From: Neiella holothuriorum
Lineage (GTDB): Bacteria; Pseudomonadota; Gammaproteobacteria; Enterobacterales; Neiellaceae
NCBI RefSeq assembly: GCF_019457915.1
Contig: NZ_JAHZSS010000018.1
Coordinates: 32,965-96,964, forward strand
DNA: 64,000 nucleotides
Direction: 5' to 3'
In this document: piece by piece, positions 47,928 through 57,606 of the stretch
Position numbering within the stretch: the first letter of the stretch is position 1
How the letters are laid out: every line of letters starts with the position of its first letter
Translations under genes and position numbers: made by a program
The notes under the pieces: model-generated
The model's input: only the letters and a program-made list of their open reading frames with translations
Database searches by the model: none
What the model was told of the DNA's origin: nothing

Positions 47928-48923
47928 TTAGCGGGGTTGGACCGAGTCGCGTACTACCAGAGATGGCTTGTAGGCCATTTCCGGTTGAGCGGGTATGTCG
48001 ATTTGGTAACAGGTTCGCAATAAATGGCGGGTTGCCGCAATCGCCATCGCGCCAGCGGGAAAATCCATCGTGGTTAGCGCTGGGAAGGTGTATCGGGCAA
48101 AGTGAAGATCATCAAAGCCCATAATGGAAACCTGCTCGGGTACGGCAATATTGTGTTCGCGGCAGTACGCGAGGGCACCAAATGCCATTTCATCATTACC
48201 GCAAAAGATGGCTGAAAGTTGCGCAGAGGCTAGCTCTGACATGCCCTCGTAGCCACCAGTTTCAGTGAAGTCACCTTCAACAAACCAATCGGGCTCGGCC
48301 GTTAAGCCATGTTGGGCAAGCGCTGCCTCAAAACCACTGCGGCGATCGCGTGCATCTTGCTTGGCTAGCGGGCCACTAATATAGCCAATGCGTTGATGAC
48401 CGTTGGCGATTAGGTGAGCTGTTGCCGTTTGGCTGCCGCCAACATTGTCGAGTGTCACGCACTGAGCATCGAAGCCTGCTAAGGTGCGATTAATCAGCAC
48501 CACATTCGCTTGACGTTTGGCGAGTTGCTGGAGGTAACCATCATCAATGGCTTCAACCATTAGTATCAGGGCATCACAGCGACATTGCAGCAAAAATTCA
48601 ATGGCTTCTTGTTCTTGCGCTGGATCACAGTGGCCGCTAGCGCCAATGAGTTGAATCTTGTGTTGGCGAAATAAGGCTTCAGCTTCGCCGAGTAAACGCG
48701 CATGAATCGGTGAGCACATTTCTGGCACCACCATACCAACAATGCCTGAACGTCCTGATGCCATAGCGCGAGCCAAGGTATTGGGTCGATAGCCTAGTGC
48801 TTCAACTGCGGCCATGACTTTGACTCGTGTTTTCTCCACCACTAACTCTGAGCCGTTAAGAACCCGAGAAACGGTGGCCGGCGACACGCCAGCATGCTTT
48901 GATACGTCTTTGATGGTTGCCAT
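47928..48923 (-). CDS. LacI-family regulator 2
   Basis: A 331-residue LacI-family repressor with HTH ATIKDVSKHAGVSPATVSRVLN and a sugar-binding domain. It is a relative of GntR/GalR-type regulators. It lies upstream of LacI gene 1 on the same strand with about 195 bp between them, so it may or may not be co-transcribed. No operator of the regulon type precedes it. Its target is unknown. Confidence 0.87.
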   Translation of the reverse strand: MATIKDVSKHAGVSPATVSRVLNGSELVVEKTRVKVMAAVEALGYRPNTLARAMASGRSGIVGMVVPEMCSPIHARLLGEAEALFRQHKIQLIGASGHCDPAQEQEAIEFLLQCRCDALILMVEAIDDGYLQQLAKRQANVVLINRTLAGFDAQCVTLDNVGGSQTATAHLIANGHQRIGYISGPLAKQDARDRRSGFEAALAQHGLTAEPDWFVEGDFTETGGYEGMSELASAQLSAIFCGNDEMAFGALAYCREHNIAVPEQVSIMGFDDLHFARYTFPALTTMDFPAGAMAIAATRHLLRTCYQIDIPAQPEMAYKPSLVVRDSVQPR

Positions 48924-48994
48924 AATGATCCGCGCTTTCCTTAAGCGGTCAATTATCCACTAGTTTTCAGTTAAATGCGATGGTTTCAAAGGGG

Positions 48995-49906
48995 CTAATC
49001 AGCTCGGACAATATTGTGTAAGGTGCCAAAGCAGCTGGCTTTGGCAACGTCAATAAATGATTGAATATAGCTTTCTGTAGCAGGCGTTCTGATGGCTGCG
49101 TAGAGCGTGCTCCAAAGCGCAGGTTCAAACGGTAACGAACGTAGAGGAGCTTTGTGTTCATATTCAGCAATCACCCATTCAGGCAACGAAGCAACACCGC
49201 GGCCACTTAGCACCAGTTGTACCATCATGAGGGTTAATTCCGTTTGCCGCACTTGTCGTGGGGCGAGTCCTGCCGGGATAAGCAAGTCTCGATAGATGGT
49301 CAGCCGTTTAGCATCCACGGGGTAAGTGATTAACGTTGTATCGAGCAGATCATGGGCTTTGATGTGGGATAGCTTGGTGAGCGGATTGTCAGGCGCCACC
49401 ACTAATCGATTTTGATAGCGAAATAATGGCACATAGGCGAGCTCTGGTTGCTCGATCGGATCGGAGGTGATCACTAAATCTAGTTCGCCATCGGCGAGAG
49501 CTTGCAGCGCGTCGAAATGAAAGCCACTGGCAAAATCGACTTCGACATCAGGCCAAAGTTGACGGTATTCATCTAATGCTGGAAACAGCCACTGGAAGCA
49601 ACTGTGGCATTCAATCGCCATATGTAACCGGCCGCCGTCGCCTTGACTCCAGCGTTTTAGCTGGGCTTCAGTTTGCAATAGTAACGGCATGATCTGATCA
49701 GCTAACCGTAACAATGCGTCACCGGCTTGGGTCAATTGTAAGGGCTTGCTTTTTCGAACAAAAACCGACTGGCTGAGTCGGTGTTCTAGCTCTTTTAACT
49801 GGTGGGATAACGCTGACTGCGTGGTATGCAGCAGATCCGCTGCCGCTGCGACAGAGCCTGCTTGCTTTAACGCTTGCACCGTCTTCAAGTGCTTCAACTC
49901 AATCAT
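48995..49906 (-). CDS. metR: MetR-type LysR regulator
   Basis: A 303-residue LysR regulator with N-terminal HTH (MIELKHLKTVQALKQAGSVA; LHTTQSALSHQLKELEHRLS) and a C-terminal effector domain. It is divergent from metE, the position typical of MetR, the homocysteine-responsive activator of metE. ATG at 49906 begins the LysR domain and follows AAGGCGG; the extra 20 residues of the frame from 49966 are not part of the family. Confidence 0.9.
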   Translation of the reverse strand: MIELKHLKTVQALKQAGSVAAAADLLHTTQSALSHQLKELEHRLSQSVFVRKSKPLQLTQAGDALLRLADQIMPLLLQTEAQLKRWSQGDGGRLHMAIECHSCFQWLFPALDEYRQLWPDVEVDFASGFHFDALQALADGELDLVITSDPIEQPELAYVPLFRYQNRLVVAPDNPLTKLSHIKAHDLLDTTLITYPVDAKRLTIYRDLLIPAGLAPRQVRQTELTLMMVQLVLSGRGVASLPEWVIAEYEHKAPLRSLPFEPALWSTLYAAIRTPATESYIQSFIDVAKASCFGTLHNIVRAD

Positions 49907-49923
49907 CCTTGCCGCCTTACATG

Positions 49924-49934
49924 TGAAAAATTCA
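49924..49934. promoter_or_regulatory. Possible MetR binding site between metR and metE
   Basis: TGAAAAATTCA resembles MetR half-sites (TGAA...TTCA), though its spacing is shorter than the consensus TGAA-N5-TTCA. Further TGAAA motifs follow near 49943 and 49973. Confidence 0.4.
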
Positions 49935-50024
49935 AGATAAACGTGAAAACTATGAGATTGATTCATGTACGGGTGAAAGTCAAACTTTAGCCATCTAAAC
50001 GGCCACTTTCAATTGGGGTGACAC

Positions 50025-52316
50025 ATGGCACTTTCACATAACTTAGGTTTTCCTCGAGTTGGCGCTAAGCGCGAACTTAAACGCGCGCTGGAAGCATATT
50101 GGCGTGGCGAACAGTCAAAACAAACATTAGAGCAAACCGGCAGTCAATTGCGTCAATTGCAGTGGCAGTGGCAGCAGCAAGCAGGGCTAGACTTGGTGCC
50201 TGTAGGCGATTTTGCTTGGTACGATCATATTGCCCAACTTTCTCAAACGTTTGGTGTGGTGCCGTCGCGACATCAGCACCACGACGATCAACTGACGCAG
50301 CTTTTTGCAATGGCGCGCGGTGCGAGTGCTTGTTGTGGCGGTAATGCAGATGCGCTGGAAATGACCAAATGGTTCGATACCAACTATCACTACTTGGTAC
50401 CAGAGCTTGATCAACAGCAGGTATTTCAACTGGCTGAATCGCCTTTGTTGGCGCAAGTCGATGAAGCTCAGTCGCAAGGGGTGCCGGTAAAGCCGGTGCT
50501 GGTCGGGCCGATTAGCTTTTTGTGGTTAAGCAAATGCGCTAACAACGAATTCGATAAACTAACCTTGTTGCCCGCCTTGCTTAAGGTGTATCAGCAATTA
50601 CTCACACAGCTAGCGCAACGTGGTTGTGATTGGATTCAAATTGATGAGCCGGTGCTATCGCTCGACTTACCCTCCGAGTGGTTAGCTGCGCTTGTGAGCA
50701 GCTACCAAGCATTAACAGAGCATTATGCTGGCCGCATCTTACTCGCCAATTATTTTGGCAAAGTTGCCGATAAACTTGAGTGGCTTGGCCAAACTCAGGT
50801 TGCAGGGTTGCATATCGACGCCGTACGCGGTGCTGATGAATTACGCGCAGTGGCTATTGGCTGGCCGGCAGAGCGGGTGTTGTCAGTGGGTATCATTGAT
50901 GGCCGCAATGTTTGGCGAGCGGATTTAAGCCGATTATTAGCTCAATTGAAGCCGCTTCATGAGCAACGAGGCGACAACCTTTGGTTGGCGCCATCGTGCT
51001 CATTGTTGCACGTACCAGTTGATTGCGATGTGGAAACCTCGCTGGATGACGAATTGCGTGGCTGGCTGGCCTTTGCACGCCAAAAATTGAGTGAAGTGGC
51101 GGCATTGACGCGTGCATTGAATGGCTGTCAATCGTTCACCGATCGCGCTTTATTTACCGACTCGGATCAAGTTCAGCATCAGCGCAGTGTGTCTAGTCGA
51201 GTGATCGATTTATCCGTACGCCAACGCACCCATTCAGTGTTGCCAGAGCACTTGCAGCGTCGCAGCCAGTTTAGCGCCCGCCAAGCGCAACAAGCCGATA
51301 GTTTAGGGCTGCCAACATTACCCACAACGACCATTGGTTCGTTTCCGCAAACGGCGTCTATCCGCAAGCAGCGCGCAGCTTTTAAGGCCGGAGAGTTGTC
51401 ACAGCATGATTATGATCTGTTCATTGAATCTGAGATCACCGATGTTGTCCGTCGTCAGCAGGCATTGGATTTAGATGTATTGGTGCACGGCGAACCAGAG
51501 CGCAATGACATGGTGGAGTATTTTGGCGAACAGCTAAAAGGCGTCGCTGTCACTCAATTCGGCTGGGTACAAAGTTACGGTTCGCGCTGTGTGAAACCGC
51601 CGTTGATTTACGGCGATGTTTCTCGACCGGATGCCATGACCGTGCGTTGGAGTTCGTATGCCCAGTCACTGACCGACAAGCCGGTAAAAGGCATGTTGAC
51701 TGGCCCGGTAACGCTGCTGAACTGGAGCTTTGTGCGCAGTGACATTGCTCGTTCAGATGTCGCGCAGCAGTTGGCGTTAGCCGTGCGGGATGAAGTGAGT
51801 GACCTAGAGCATGCCGGAATTCAGATCATTCAGATCGATGAGCCGGCGCTACGAGAAGGGCTACCGTTAACCAACGCCGATCGCGATGCGTATTTGCAAT
51901 GGGCGGTTGATGCGTTTTGCTTAAGTGCTAACGGCGTTGCCGATACGACGCAGATCCACACCCACATGTGTTATTGCGAGTTCGATGATGTGATTGAGGC
52001 TATTGCCAAGCTGGATGCCGATGTAATTTCAATTGAAGCATCACGTTCGAGCATGACGCTGTTGGATAGTTTTACTGAATTTAAATACCCCAATGCCATT
52101 GGCTTAGGCTTGTATGACATTCATTCGCCCAATGTGCCTGATGTGGAGACCATGGCTGACCATTTAAATACGGCCAAGCAAACCTTCCCACTGGAGCAAA
52201 TTTGGGTGAACCCAGACTGTGGTTTAAAAACTCGAGACTGGCCTGAAACCGAGGCGGCATTGGCCAATATGGTGGCGGCAGCAAAAGCAGTGCGACAACC
52301 GCTCGCCACAAGGTAA
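50025..52316 (+). CDS. metE: Cobalamin-independent methionine synthase
   Basis: Transfers a methyl group from 5-methyltetrahydropteroyl-triglutamate to homocysteine. It has 763 residues, typical for MetE. The duplicated beta/alpha barrel is seen: the N-terminal half begins NLGFPRVGAKRELKRALEAYW, and the C-terminal half has TTTIGSFPQTASIRKQRAAF (about 439). Zinc ligands are in IHTHMCYCEF (His, Cys) and VNPDCGLKTR (Cys). It is divergent from metR and followed by a strong terminator. Confidence 0.96.
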   Translation: MALSHNLGFPRVGAKRELKRALEAYWRGEQSKQTLEQTGSQLRQLQWQWQQQAGLDLVPVGDFAWYDHIAQLSQTFGVVPSRHQHHDDQLTQLFAMARGASACCGGNADALEMTKWFDTNYHYLVPELDQQQVFQLAESPLLAQVDEAQSQGVPVKPVLVGPISFLWLSKCANNEFDKLTLLPALLKVYQQLLTQLAQRGCDWIQIDEPVLSLDLPSEWLAALVSSYQALTEHYAGRILLANYFGKVADKLEWLGQTQVAGLHIDAVRGADELRAVAIGWPAERVLSVGIIDGRNVWRADLSRLLAQLKPLHEQRGDNLWLAPSCSLLHVPVDCDVETSLDDELRGWLAFARQKLSEVAALTRALNGCQSFTDRALFTDSDQVQHQRSVSSRVIDLSVRQRTHSVLPEHLQRRSQFSARQAQQADSLGLPTLPTTTIGSFPQTASIRKQRAAFKAGELSQHDYDLFIESEITDVVRRQQALDLDVLVHGEPERNDMVEYFGEQLKGVAVTQFGWVQSYGSRCVKPPLIYGDVSRPDAMTVRWSSYAQSLTDKPVKGMLTGPVTLLNWSFVRSDIARSDVAQQLALAVRDEVSDLEHAGIQIIQIDEPALREGLPLTNADRDAYLQWAVDAFCLSANGVADTTQIHTHMCYCEFDDVIEAIAKLDADVISIEASRSSMTLLDSFTEFKYPNAIGLGLYDIHSPNVPDVETMADHLNTAKQTFPLEQIWVNPDCGLKTRDWPETEAALANMVAAAKAVRQPLATR

Positions 52317-52320
52317 AACA

Positions 52321-52350
52321 AAACGCGCCGCTAGTTAGCGGCGCGTTTTG
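52321..52350. terminator. Bidirectional terminator between metE and the KAS III gene
   Basis: Stem ACGCGCCGCTA / TAGCGGCGCGT with a 2-base loop flanked by A and T; serves metE (+) and the convergent KAS III gene (-). Confidence 0.9.
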
Positions 52351-52377
52351 TTTGGCAATGTCATCGAAAGGACAAAA

Positions 52378-53475
52378 TTATTTGGGAAGCATCTCACCGC
52401 GCCCGTGCAAGCGGCATTGCTCAATGGCATTACTCAGCAACTCTAATGCGGTTTTGTCACATGGAGGCAATGTGGCATCGCAGGTGTTAATTGGCGTAAC
52501 ACGCTGGCCCCATTTGATATAACCCGCACCCCACGTCAAACCTGCGCCAAAGGCTGCGCTCATGATGTTATCCCCAGCTTTAATACGGCCTGCTTCCATG
52601 GCTTCACACAGAGCAATGGGGATTGTTGCTGCCGATGTATTACCGTAGTTCTGAATGTTAATGAGGACTTGCTCTTCGCTGGCACCTAGGCGCTTGGCCA
52701 ATGATTCTATGATCCGTAAATTGGCTTGGTGCGGAAGTACAAAATCGACATCGGCTGGGTCTAATCCGGCGGCAGCCATCACCTGATTAACCGCGGCACC
52801 CATACCAGTCACGGCACGTTTGAAGATCTCTGGGCCGACAAAATTCAAATCGTAAATACCGGCAGGTTGGGCAAAACGATCCGCAGCGGAGCCGTAATCG
52901 GAAATATATAAAATTTCGCGCGCTTCGGTATCACTCCCCAGCGTTGACGCTAATAAGCCCGCTTGATTTTCGCTAGCGGATACCACCACAGCACCGGCGC
53001 CATCGCCAAATAACACACAGCTATCGCGTTTGGACCAATCTAGATAATGGGTCAATCGTTCGGCGCCAATGACCAATACATTCTTGTTCATACCCGCGCG
53101 TACCAGCCCGGTGGCAACATGCAAGCTGTATAAGAAGCCGGTGCAGGCGGCGTTAATATCTAACACCGCGGGTTTGGCCATGGCTAAGTTTTGCGCCACT
53201 TTGGCTGCTGCCGATGGGATCAATGTATCGGGGCTGGCGGTTGCCAAGATCACCATGTCGATGTCGTTGGCTTCTAGCCCTGCCGCCGCTAGTGCGTGCT
53301 GGGCAGCAATGGTTGCTAAATCGCTCGTATCGACGTGGGCAATACGTCGCTGTTGAATGCCGGTGCGCGAGCGGATCCAAGCGTCGGAGGTATCGAGAAA
53401 TGTGCTCAGATCATCGTTGGTCAAAACCGCTGGTGGTAGACATTTACCCCAGCCAGTTATTTCTGCGTACGTCAT
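52378..53475 (-). CDS. FabH-like 3-oxoacyl-ACP synthase III with C-terminal extension
   Basis: A thiolase-fold condensing enzyme of 365 residues, longer than FabH (about 320). The catalytic Cys lies in DINAACTGFLYSLH (about 110), His in VLPHQANLRIIE (about 248) and Asn in NIQNYGNTSAATIPIA (about 278). About 40 residues after GWGQRVTPIN are not part of the usual FabH and include several Cys/Asp (CDATLPPCDK). No fatty-acid synthesis genes adjoin it; it could be a housekeeping or specialised KAS III. ATG at 53475 fits the family N-terminus (MTYAEITGWG). Confidence 0.88.
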   Translation of the reverse strand: MTYAEITGWGKCLPPAVLTNDDLSTFLDTSDAWIRSRTGIQQRRIAHVDTSDLATIAAQHALAAAGLEANDIDMVILATASPDTLIPSAAAKVAQNLAMAKPAVLDINAACTGFLYSLHVATGLVRAGMNKNVLVIGAERLTHYLDWSKRDSCVLFGDGAGAVVVSASENQAGLLASTLGSDTEAREILYISDYGSAADRFAQPAGIYDLNFVGPEIFKRAVTGMGAAVNQVMAAAGLDPADVDFVLPHQANLRIIESLAKRLGASEEQVLINIQNYGNTSAATIPIALCEAMEAGRIKAGDNIMSAAFGAGLTWGAGYIKWGQRVTPINTCDATLPPCDKTALELLSNAIEQCRLHGRGEMLPK

Positions 53476-53643
53476 GCAATATCGCCTCAGCAATGAGCCT
53501 TAGGTTATTGTTACTGCGTGTCATTAGGCCATGTTCAGCAACCTGCTTCAATAGTTAGCTCGGTTGATTGTGACTCACAATGGCGCCGGCGTGAGCCGTA
53601 CCGAGAAAACCAAACATTCGCTCGCGCAAATGCCATTGGTGCG

Positions 53644-54219
53644 CTATCGACGCTGCTGAAAACGCTCTCTATTGTGTTGTTTGGCAATGGCACTTTTGGT
53701 GATGAGTACATACACAGCGCCGAGCCCGCCATCAGCTTTCTGGCAGGAATGAAACGCCATGACTTGGGGAAGCTGGCGGAGCCACTGATTGACACAGCTT
53801 TTGAGCTTCGCCGGCGGATTTCCCTTTAACCCCATACCATGCACGATGATGGCTGAACGGGCCTGTTGCGCTTGGCATTTGTTAATGAATGTCAGCACGG
53901 CTTGGCGTGCTTCTGCCACGGTATGGCCGTGTAGATCTAACTTCATGTCGCTTGGGTAGTGACCTAAACGAAGCTTTTTCAGCACGCCATGCTGAACGCC
54001 TGGGCGTTGGAATTCCAACATATCGAGCGGATCAACAAGCTCAATGGCCTGCTCATCACTTAGCGGGTTGTCGTCTTTTGCTTGGCTAGCCGTGGCGGAT
54101 TGCTGTCGAGCCAAGGCTTGTTGGCGTGCCATTTGGCGGTGCTTATCGGGGATTGTATCCGCATTGGCGAGCGGTTTTACACCCTCGATAAAATTGGCAA
54201 ATTGTTCGTCATCATGCAT
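53644..54219 (-). CDS. smrA: Smr-domain endonuclease SmrA
   Basis: A 191-residue protein with a C-terminal Smr domain (about 90-175): LDLHGHTVAEARQAVLTFI, AIIVHGMGLKGNPPAKLKSCV and a GALGAVYVLI-type end. The charged N-terminal half has a DPLDMLEFQRPGVQHGVLKKL linker. Smr proteins nick DNA or cleave RNA; MutS2-linked functions are known in other bacteria. It lies between the KAS III gene and the TraB-type gene on the same strand, about 40 bp after the latter. Confidence 0.85.
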   Translation of the reverse strand: MHDDEQFANFIEGVKPLANADTIPDKHRQMARQQALARQQSATASQAKDDNPLSDEQAIELVDPLDMLEFQRPGVQHGVLKKLRLGHYPSDMKLDLHGHTVAEARQAVLTFINKCQAQQARSAIIVHGMGLKGNPPAKLKSCVNQWLRQLPQVMAFHSCQKADGGLGAVYVLITKSAIAKQHNRERFQQRR

Positions 54220-54257
54220 GGGGTGTTTTCCTGCATTGTTAGTAAAAAAGAGCCGAC

Positions 54258-55211
54258 TCAGTGAGTCGTTGGTGATTCAATGGGGGCTGCTACCCTTGTT
54301 TTTGCCGCAACGTGCAACTGCTTTGAAATACGAAAGCCGGCTTGCTCCAAGTAGTCGAGCACGCTGTCATTGGCATGAATATGCATGTCGCCAACCACCA
54401 CCATATAGGTTTTGTCGGCATTCAGTTTTACCAATTGATCGCGCCATTTGACGTTACGATCGCGGTTCATGCGATGCAAAAACTCAGCCTGATCTTGGCG
54501 GGCATCATACTCTTGATACAGTCGATTAAGGGTGTTTGGATCACCATGGCGCCATGCGGACTCCAATGCCAATAACCATTGTTGGGCGAACGGTAGTTCG
54601 TTGACGAAATCTTGATACATCACTTCGGGGCCGACTTCATCCATCGACGCTAGTATCGAAAATTGTAAATCGAGTGTTTCCAAACCACGTATTGGCATAC
54701 CCGCGCGCTCGGCGCGCTGCGCAAAATGTTGATCGATGCCTTGTTCGGCAACCAGCCCCATTTGCTTAATCGTGGCCATGGTCAGCTGAATCAGTACCGC
54801 CCAGTCGCGCATAAAGATCAGTTGGTGCGCAGGCAGGCGGGCATCGGTCATGACTTTTTCGACATGTTGGTAAAGCTCTGCAGACATGCGCTGTGGTAGC
54901 GGTTTTGGTTTCGCCAGCACACCATATTTAAGCATGGCTTGCTGGAGCAACTCTGGAGTCATTTGATTCGGCGCTAGCTCTAGCAAGAGTTCGTCACTAT
55001 TAGAAAATGCCTGCTGAATGTGATCGGCTAGCGGGTAAAAATTATCACGGCCCGCATGAATACTGCCCAATAAGTAGATTTGCAGAGCGCCTTTTTCGGC
55101 CAAATACAAAGCAGGTGCGGCACCGGAAGCCGAAGCTCGGCCAATGCCCGTCACAAGAGCGATGATCAGAACAACAGAGCGAAAATGATTCAGGCGGGAA
55201 AACAGCAACAT
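54258..55211 (-). CDS. TraB/GumN-family exported protein
   Basis: A 317-residue protein with a signal sequence (SVVLIIALVTGIGRASASGA). It shows the family GX2H pattern near the N-terminus of the mature protein (YLLGSIHAGRDNFYPL, about 50) and the C-terminal VVVGDMHIHANDSVL. TraB/GumN members are putative metalloproteases or heme-related proteins; the function here is unknown. The ATG at 55211 is preferred to a TTG at 55226. It precedes smrA on the same strand. Confidence 0.8.
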   Translation of the reverse strand: MLLFSRLNHFRSVVLIIALVTGIGRASASGAAPALYLAEKGALQIYLLGSIHAGRDNFYPLADHIQQAFSNSDELLLELAPNQMTPELLQQAMLKYGVLAKPKPLPQRMSAELYQHVEKVMTDARLPAHQLIFMRDWAVLIQLTMATIKQMGLVAEQGIDQHFAQRAERAGMPIRGLETLDLQFSILASMDEVGPEVMYQDFVNELPFAQQWLLALESAWRHGDPNTLNRLYQEYDARQDQAEFLHRMNRDRNVKWRDQLVKLNADKTYMVVVGDMHIHANDSVLDYLEQAGFRISKQLHVAAKTRVAAPIESPTTH

Positions 55212-55355
55212 GAGGCAGGCCAGCAATAAAAGTAGAGGATTAGCTTAGCTGACCAATGGCTTTGGTTTCAATGGCTGGATTTACGCTAGCTTCAGCTTTC
55301 GTTCATGGCGCGAGCGGAGTATCCTTCCGGTGACCAAAAAACATAGGACATAATC

Positions 55356-56117
55356 ATGACGACTTCATTTGAACAAGCGGCCAAGGTTTTGCTGTCAAAC
55401 CGCAACGCGAGCGCCAATGCGCCTCGCTTGGCAGAAGAAATACGCCCCTCTTCCATTGATGAGTCGCTGGCTATTCATCAGGCGATGTTGGCTGTAAAAG
55501 GCCCTGCTGGTGGCTGGAAATGCCTACGCCCTTTGGCTGATGGCAACATTAATGCCGCACCTATTTTTGCTGATACGGTGCAGTCGGGAGACGTCGTGAC
55601 GTTATTTGCCGACAATGGCCTTGCTCGTATTGAACCTGAAATTGCCTTTGTACTGGCGCAAGACTTACCGGCAAAAGCTGAAGGTTACAGTGATGACGAA
55701 ATTGATGCTGCCATTGGCTCATGCCATATGGCATTGGAGCTAATGCAGTTCCGTTTTGCCGAAGATAGTGATGCGGAGTACTTTGAGCGGTTGGCTGACG
55801 GCATGGTGAATCAGGGATTATTCATTGGCCCACAAATTGATAAAGCCGCGGCATATTTGGCCGCCGAAGTTAGCATTGATGTTCGCCAAGGCGACACCGT
55901 ACAGCACTTCGATGGTAAGCACCCCAACACGTTGCCACAAAATCCCTTGTACTGGTTTATTAATTTTATGACCAAACGGGGTCAGAGCTTTACTGCCGGA
56001 GAAGCGATGATCACTGGCTCGTATTGCGGCATTGTTGATGTGGCGTTTGATTGCCCAACACGGATTCAATATGCCGGTTTAGGCGAATACCAAGTGAGTT
56101 TTAAAGCGTTAAGCTAA
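55356..56117 (+). CDS. FAH-family 2-keto-4-pentenoate hydratase-like protein
   Basis: A 253-residue hydratase/decarboxylase of the MhpD/FAH group. The metal-binding segment EPEIAFVLAQDLP (about 93) and the C-terminal GEAMITGSYCGIVDVAF match the family. In aromatic catabolism such enzymes add water to 2-hydroxypenta-2,4-dienoate, but no meta-cleavage genes surround it, so it may act in another pathway. A terminator follows. Confidence 0.75.
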   Translation: MTTSFEQAAKVLLSNRNASANAPRLAEEIRPSSIDESLAIHQAMLAVKGPAGGWKCLRPLADGNINAAPIFADTVQSGDVVTLFADNGLARIEPEIAFVLAQDLPAKAEGYSDDEIDAAIGSCHMALELMQFRFAEDSDAEYFERLADGMVNQGLFIGPQIDKAAAYLAAEVSIDVRQGDTVQHFDGKHPNTLPQNPLYWFINFMTKRGQSFTAGEAMITGSYCGIVDVAFDCPTRIQYAGLGEYQVSFKALS

Positions 56118-56134
56118 ATTACACAGCGCACAGG

Positions 56135-56168
56135 AAAGCCCAACACATTGAAGTGTGTTGGGCTTTTT
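56135..56168 (+). terminator. Terminator of the hydratase gene
   Basis: Stem AAAGCCCAACACA-TTGAAG-TGTGTTGGGCTTT followed by T. Confidence 0.9.
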
Positions 56169-56380
56169 TTATGGCCTTTATTTGTTTCTTGTTTCGGTTG
56201 CGATTGGGGCGTTAGCCCAAGTAGGTCAGTGGCTTCGCCTGTTGCTGAAACAATTTGTTGCAACTGACATGGATATTTTATGAGGGTGTCTGAAATATTC
56301 GACCGCGCAGCCATGTCTTGTTCAAGGTGAGCTTGCTTTGACGCAGGCGTTATTTCCGAATTAAAGAAGGACTGTGAACC

Positions 56381-56761
56381 GTGAAAAAATTTCTCTTATC
56401 TGTCATTGCTCTTTGCTGCTTAAGCTTCGGCACGCAAGCAGCAGAACGAATTTCCGAAGCCAAATTTAATCAGTTGCTCGCCGATAACCAAGCCGTGTTG
56501 GTCGATATTAAGGCCGACTGGTGTCCAACCTGTGCCAAACAAGCCAAAATCTTAAAGGCTTATTTTGCGGATAACCCAGCGTCGAAAATCACCCTACTAG
56601 AAGTTGATTTTGATAAACAAAAGAAATGGGTCAAATATTTCAAAGCGCCTCGCCAATCCACCTTGTTACTGTTTAAAGGCAAAGAAGTTCTGTGGTTTAG
56701 TGTGGCGGAAACTCGTCGCGATGTGATTTTCCAAGAGCTGGCAAAAGCAGAGGCGCTGTAA
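56381..56761 (+). CDS. Exported thioredoxin-like protein (DsbD C-domain type)
   Basis: A 126-residue periplasmic thioredoxin with a signal peptide (LLSVIALCCLSFGTQAAE) and the active site ADWCPTCAKQAK (about 46-57), resembling the C-terminal domain of DsbD. The stop codon overlaps the ATG of the CcdA-like gene by one base (TAATG), so the pair forms one translation-coupled unit: a split DsbD-like electron relay that carries reducing power from cytoplasmic thioredoxin to the periplasm. Confidence 0.9.
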   Translation: MKKFLLSVIALCCLSFGTQAAERISEAKFNQLLADNQAVLVDIKADWCPTCAKQAKILKAYFADNPASKITLLEVDFDKQKKWVKYFKAPRQSTLLLFKGKEVLWFSVAETRRDVIFQELAKAEAL

Positions 56762-57453
56762 TGGAGGTAACGGCCATTCCGTTGGCGTTTTTCGCCGGCC
56801 TGTTGAGTTTGTTGTCACCGTGTGTGTTGCCGATGATTCCCGCGGTAACCGCCTCTTCAATGCAAGCCTCTAAAATCGGGGTCATTGCATTGGCGTTAGG
56901 GATCAGTGTGGCTTTTGCGTTAGCCGGTACGGTGCTGACGTTTGCTTTACTGAGTTTTGGTTTGTCGACTGAATTGCTACGCCATTTTTCAGTCGGTTTG
57001 ATGTTAGTCATGGGCACTGTGCTGTTAATTCCTGCGCTTAACCAGCGTTTGTCCTATTGGTTATCGTTGTTGGTTGGGCGCTTTGGGCAAACCCAAATTA
57101 CTGGCTCGGGCTCTGGTGCCCAGTTTGTGATTGGTGCTTCGTTGGGCTTGGTATGGTTGCCTTGTGTTGGACCAACGCTGGGTACCGCCATTGCGTTGGC
57201 TTCCACTGGTGACAGTCTGGTTATGGCGTTCTTAGTGATGCTGTCATTTGGTATTGGTACGGCCATTCCATTGGTACTGATAGGGTACTTTTCAGGGCTT
57301 AAAGTGAATCGTCTTAAAGGCGCTTCAAGCTGGGGTAAAAACTTGCTTGGGGTTACTTTAATCTTATTGGCGGTGGTTATTTTGACTGACTTTGATCGTC
57401 ACCTAGAAATGTTGGCGATAGAAATTTTGCCCGACTGGATCACCTCCATTTAA
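56761..57453 (+). CDS. CcdA-like thiol-disulfide transmembrane protein
   Basis: A 230-residue inner-membrane protein with six predicted helices. Pseudo-repeats carry the redox cysteines in LLSPCVLPMIPAV (about 17-30) and VWLPCVGPTLGTA (about 137-149). It is the DsbD beta-domain type and acts with the preceding thioredoxin. It is the last complete chromosomal gene before the prfC insertion site. Confidence 0.9.
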   Translation: MEVTAIPLAFFAGLLSLLSPCVLPMIPAVTASSMQASKIGVIALALGISVAFALAGTVLTFALLSFGLSTELLRHFSVGLMLVMGTVLLIPALNQRLSYWLSLLVGRFGQTQITGSGSGAQFVIGASLGLVWLPCVGPTLGTAIALASTGDSLVMAFLVMLSFGIGTAIPLVLIGYFSGLKVNRLKGASSWGKNLLGVTLILLAVVILTDFDRHLEMLAIEILPDWITSI

Positions 57454-57606
57454 CCTGTGGCAGTGGCGCAGTAGCGCCGCTGCTATCGTCTGGCTCGGCA
57501 AATCCCCTTTTCTATCCAATATTTGCTACAATGCACGCCAATTTTTCCAAGCTCAGTGCGGATCCCTAAGTAGCGATTCGTACCTAACTCGTAACGTATT
57601 CATTTT

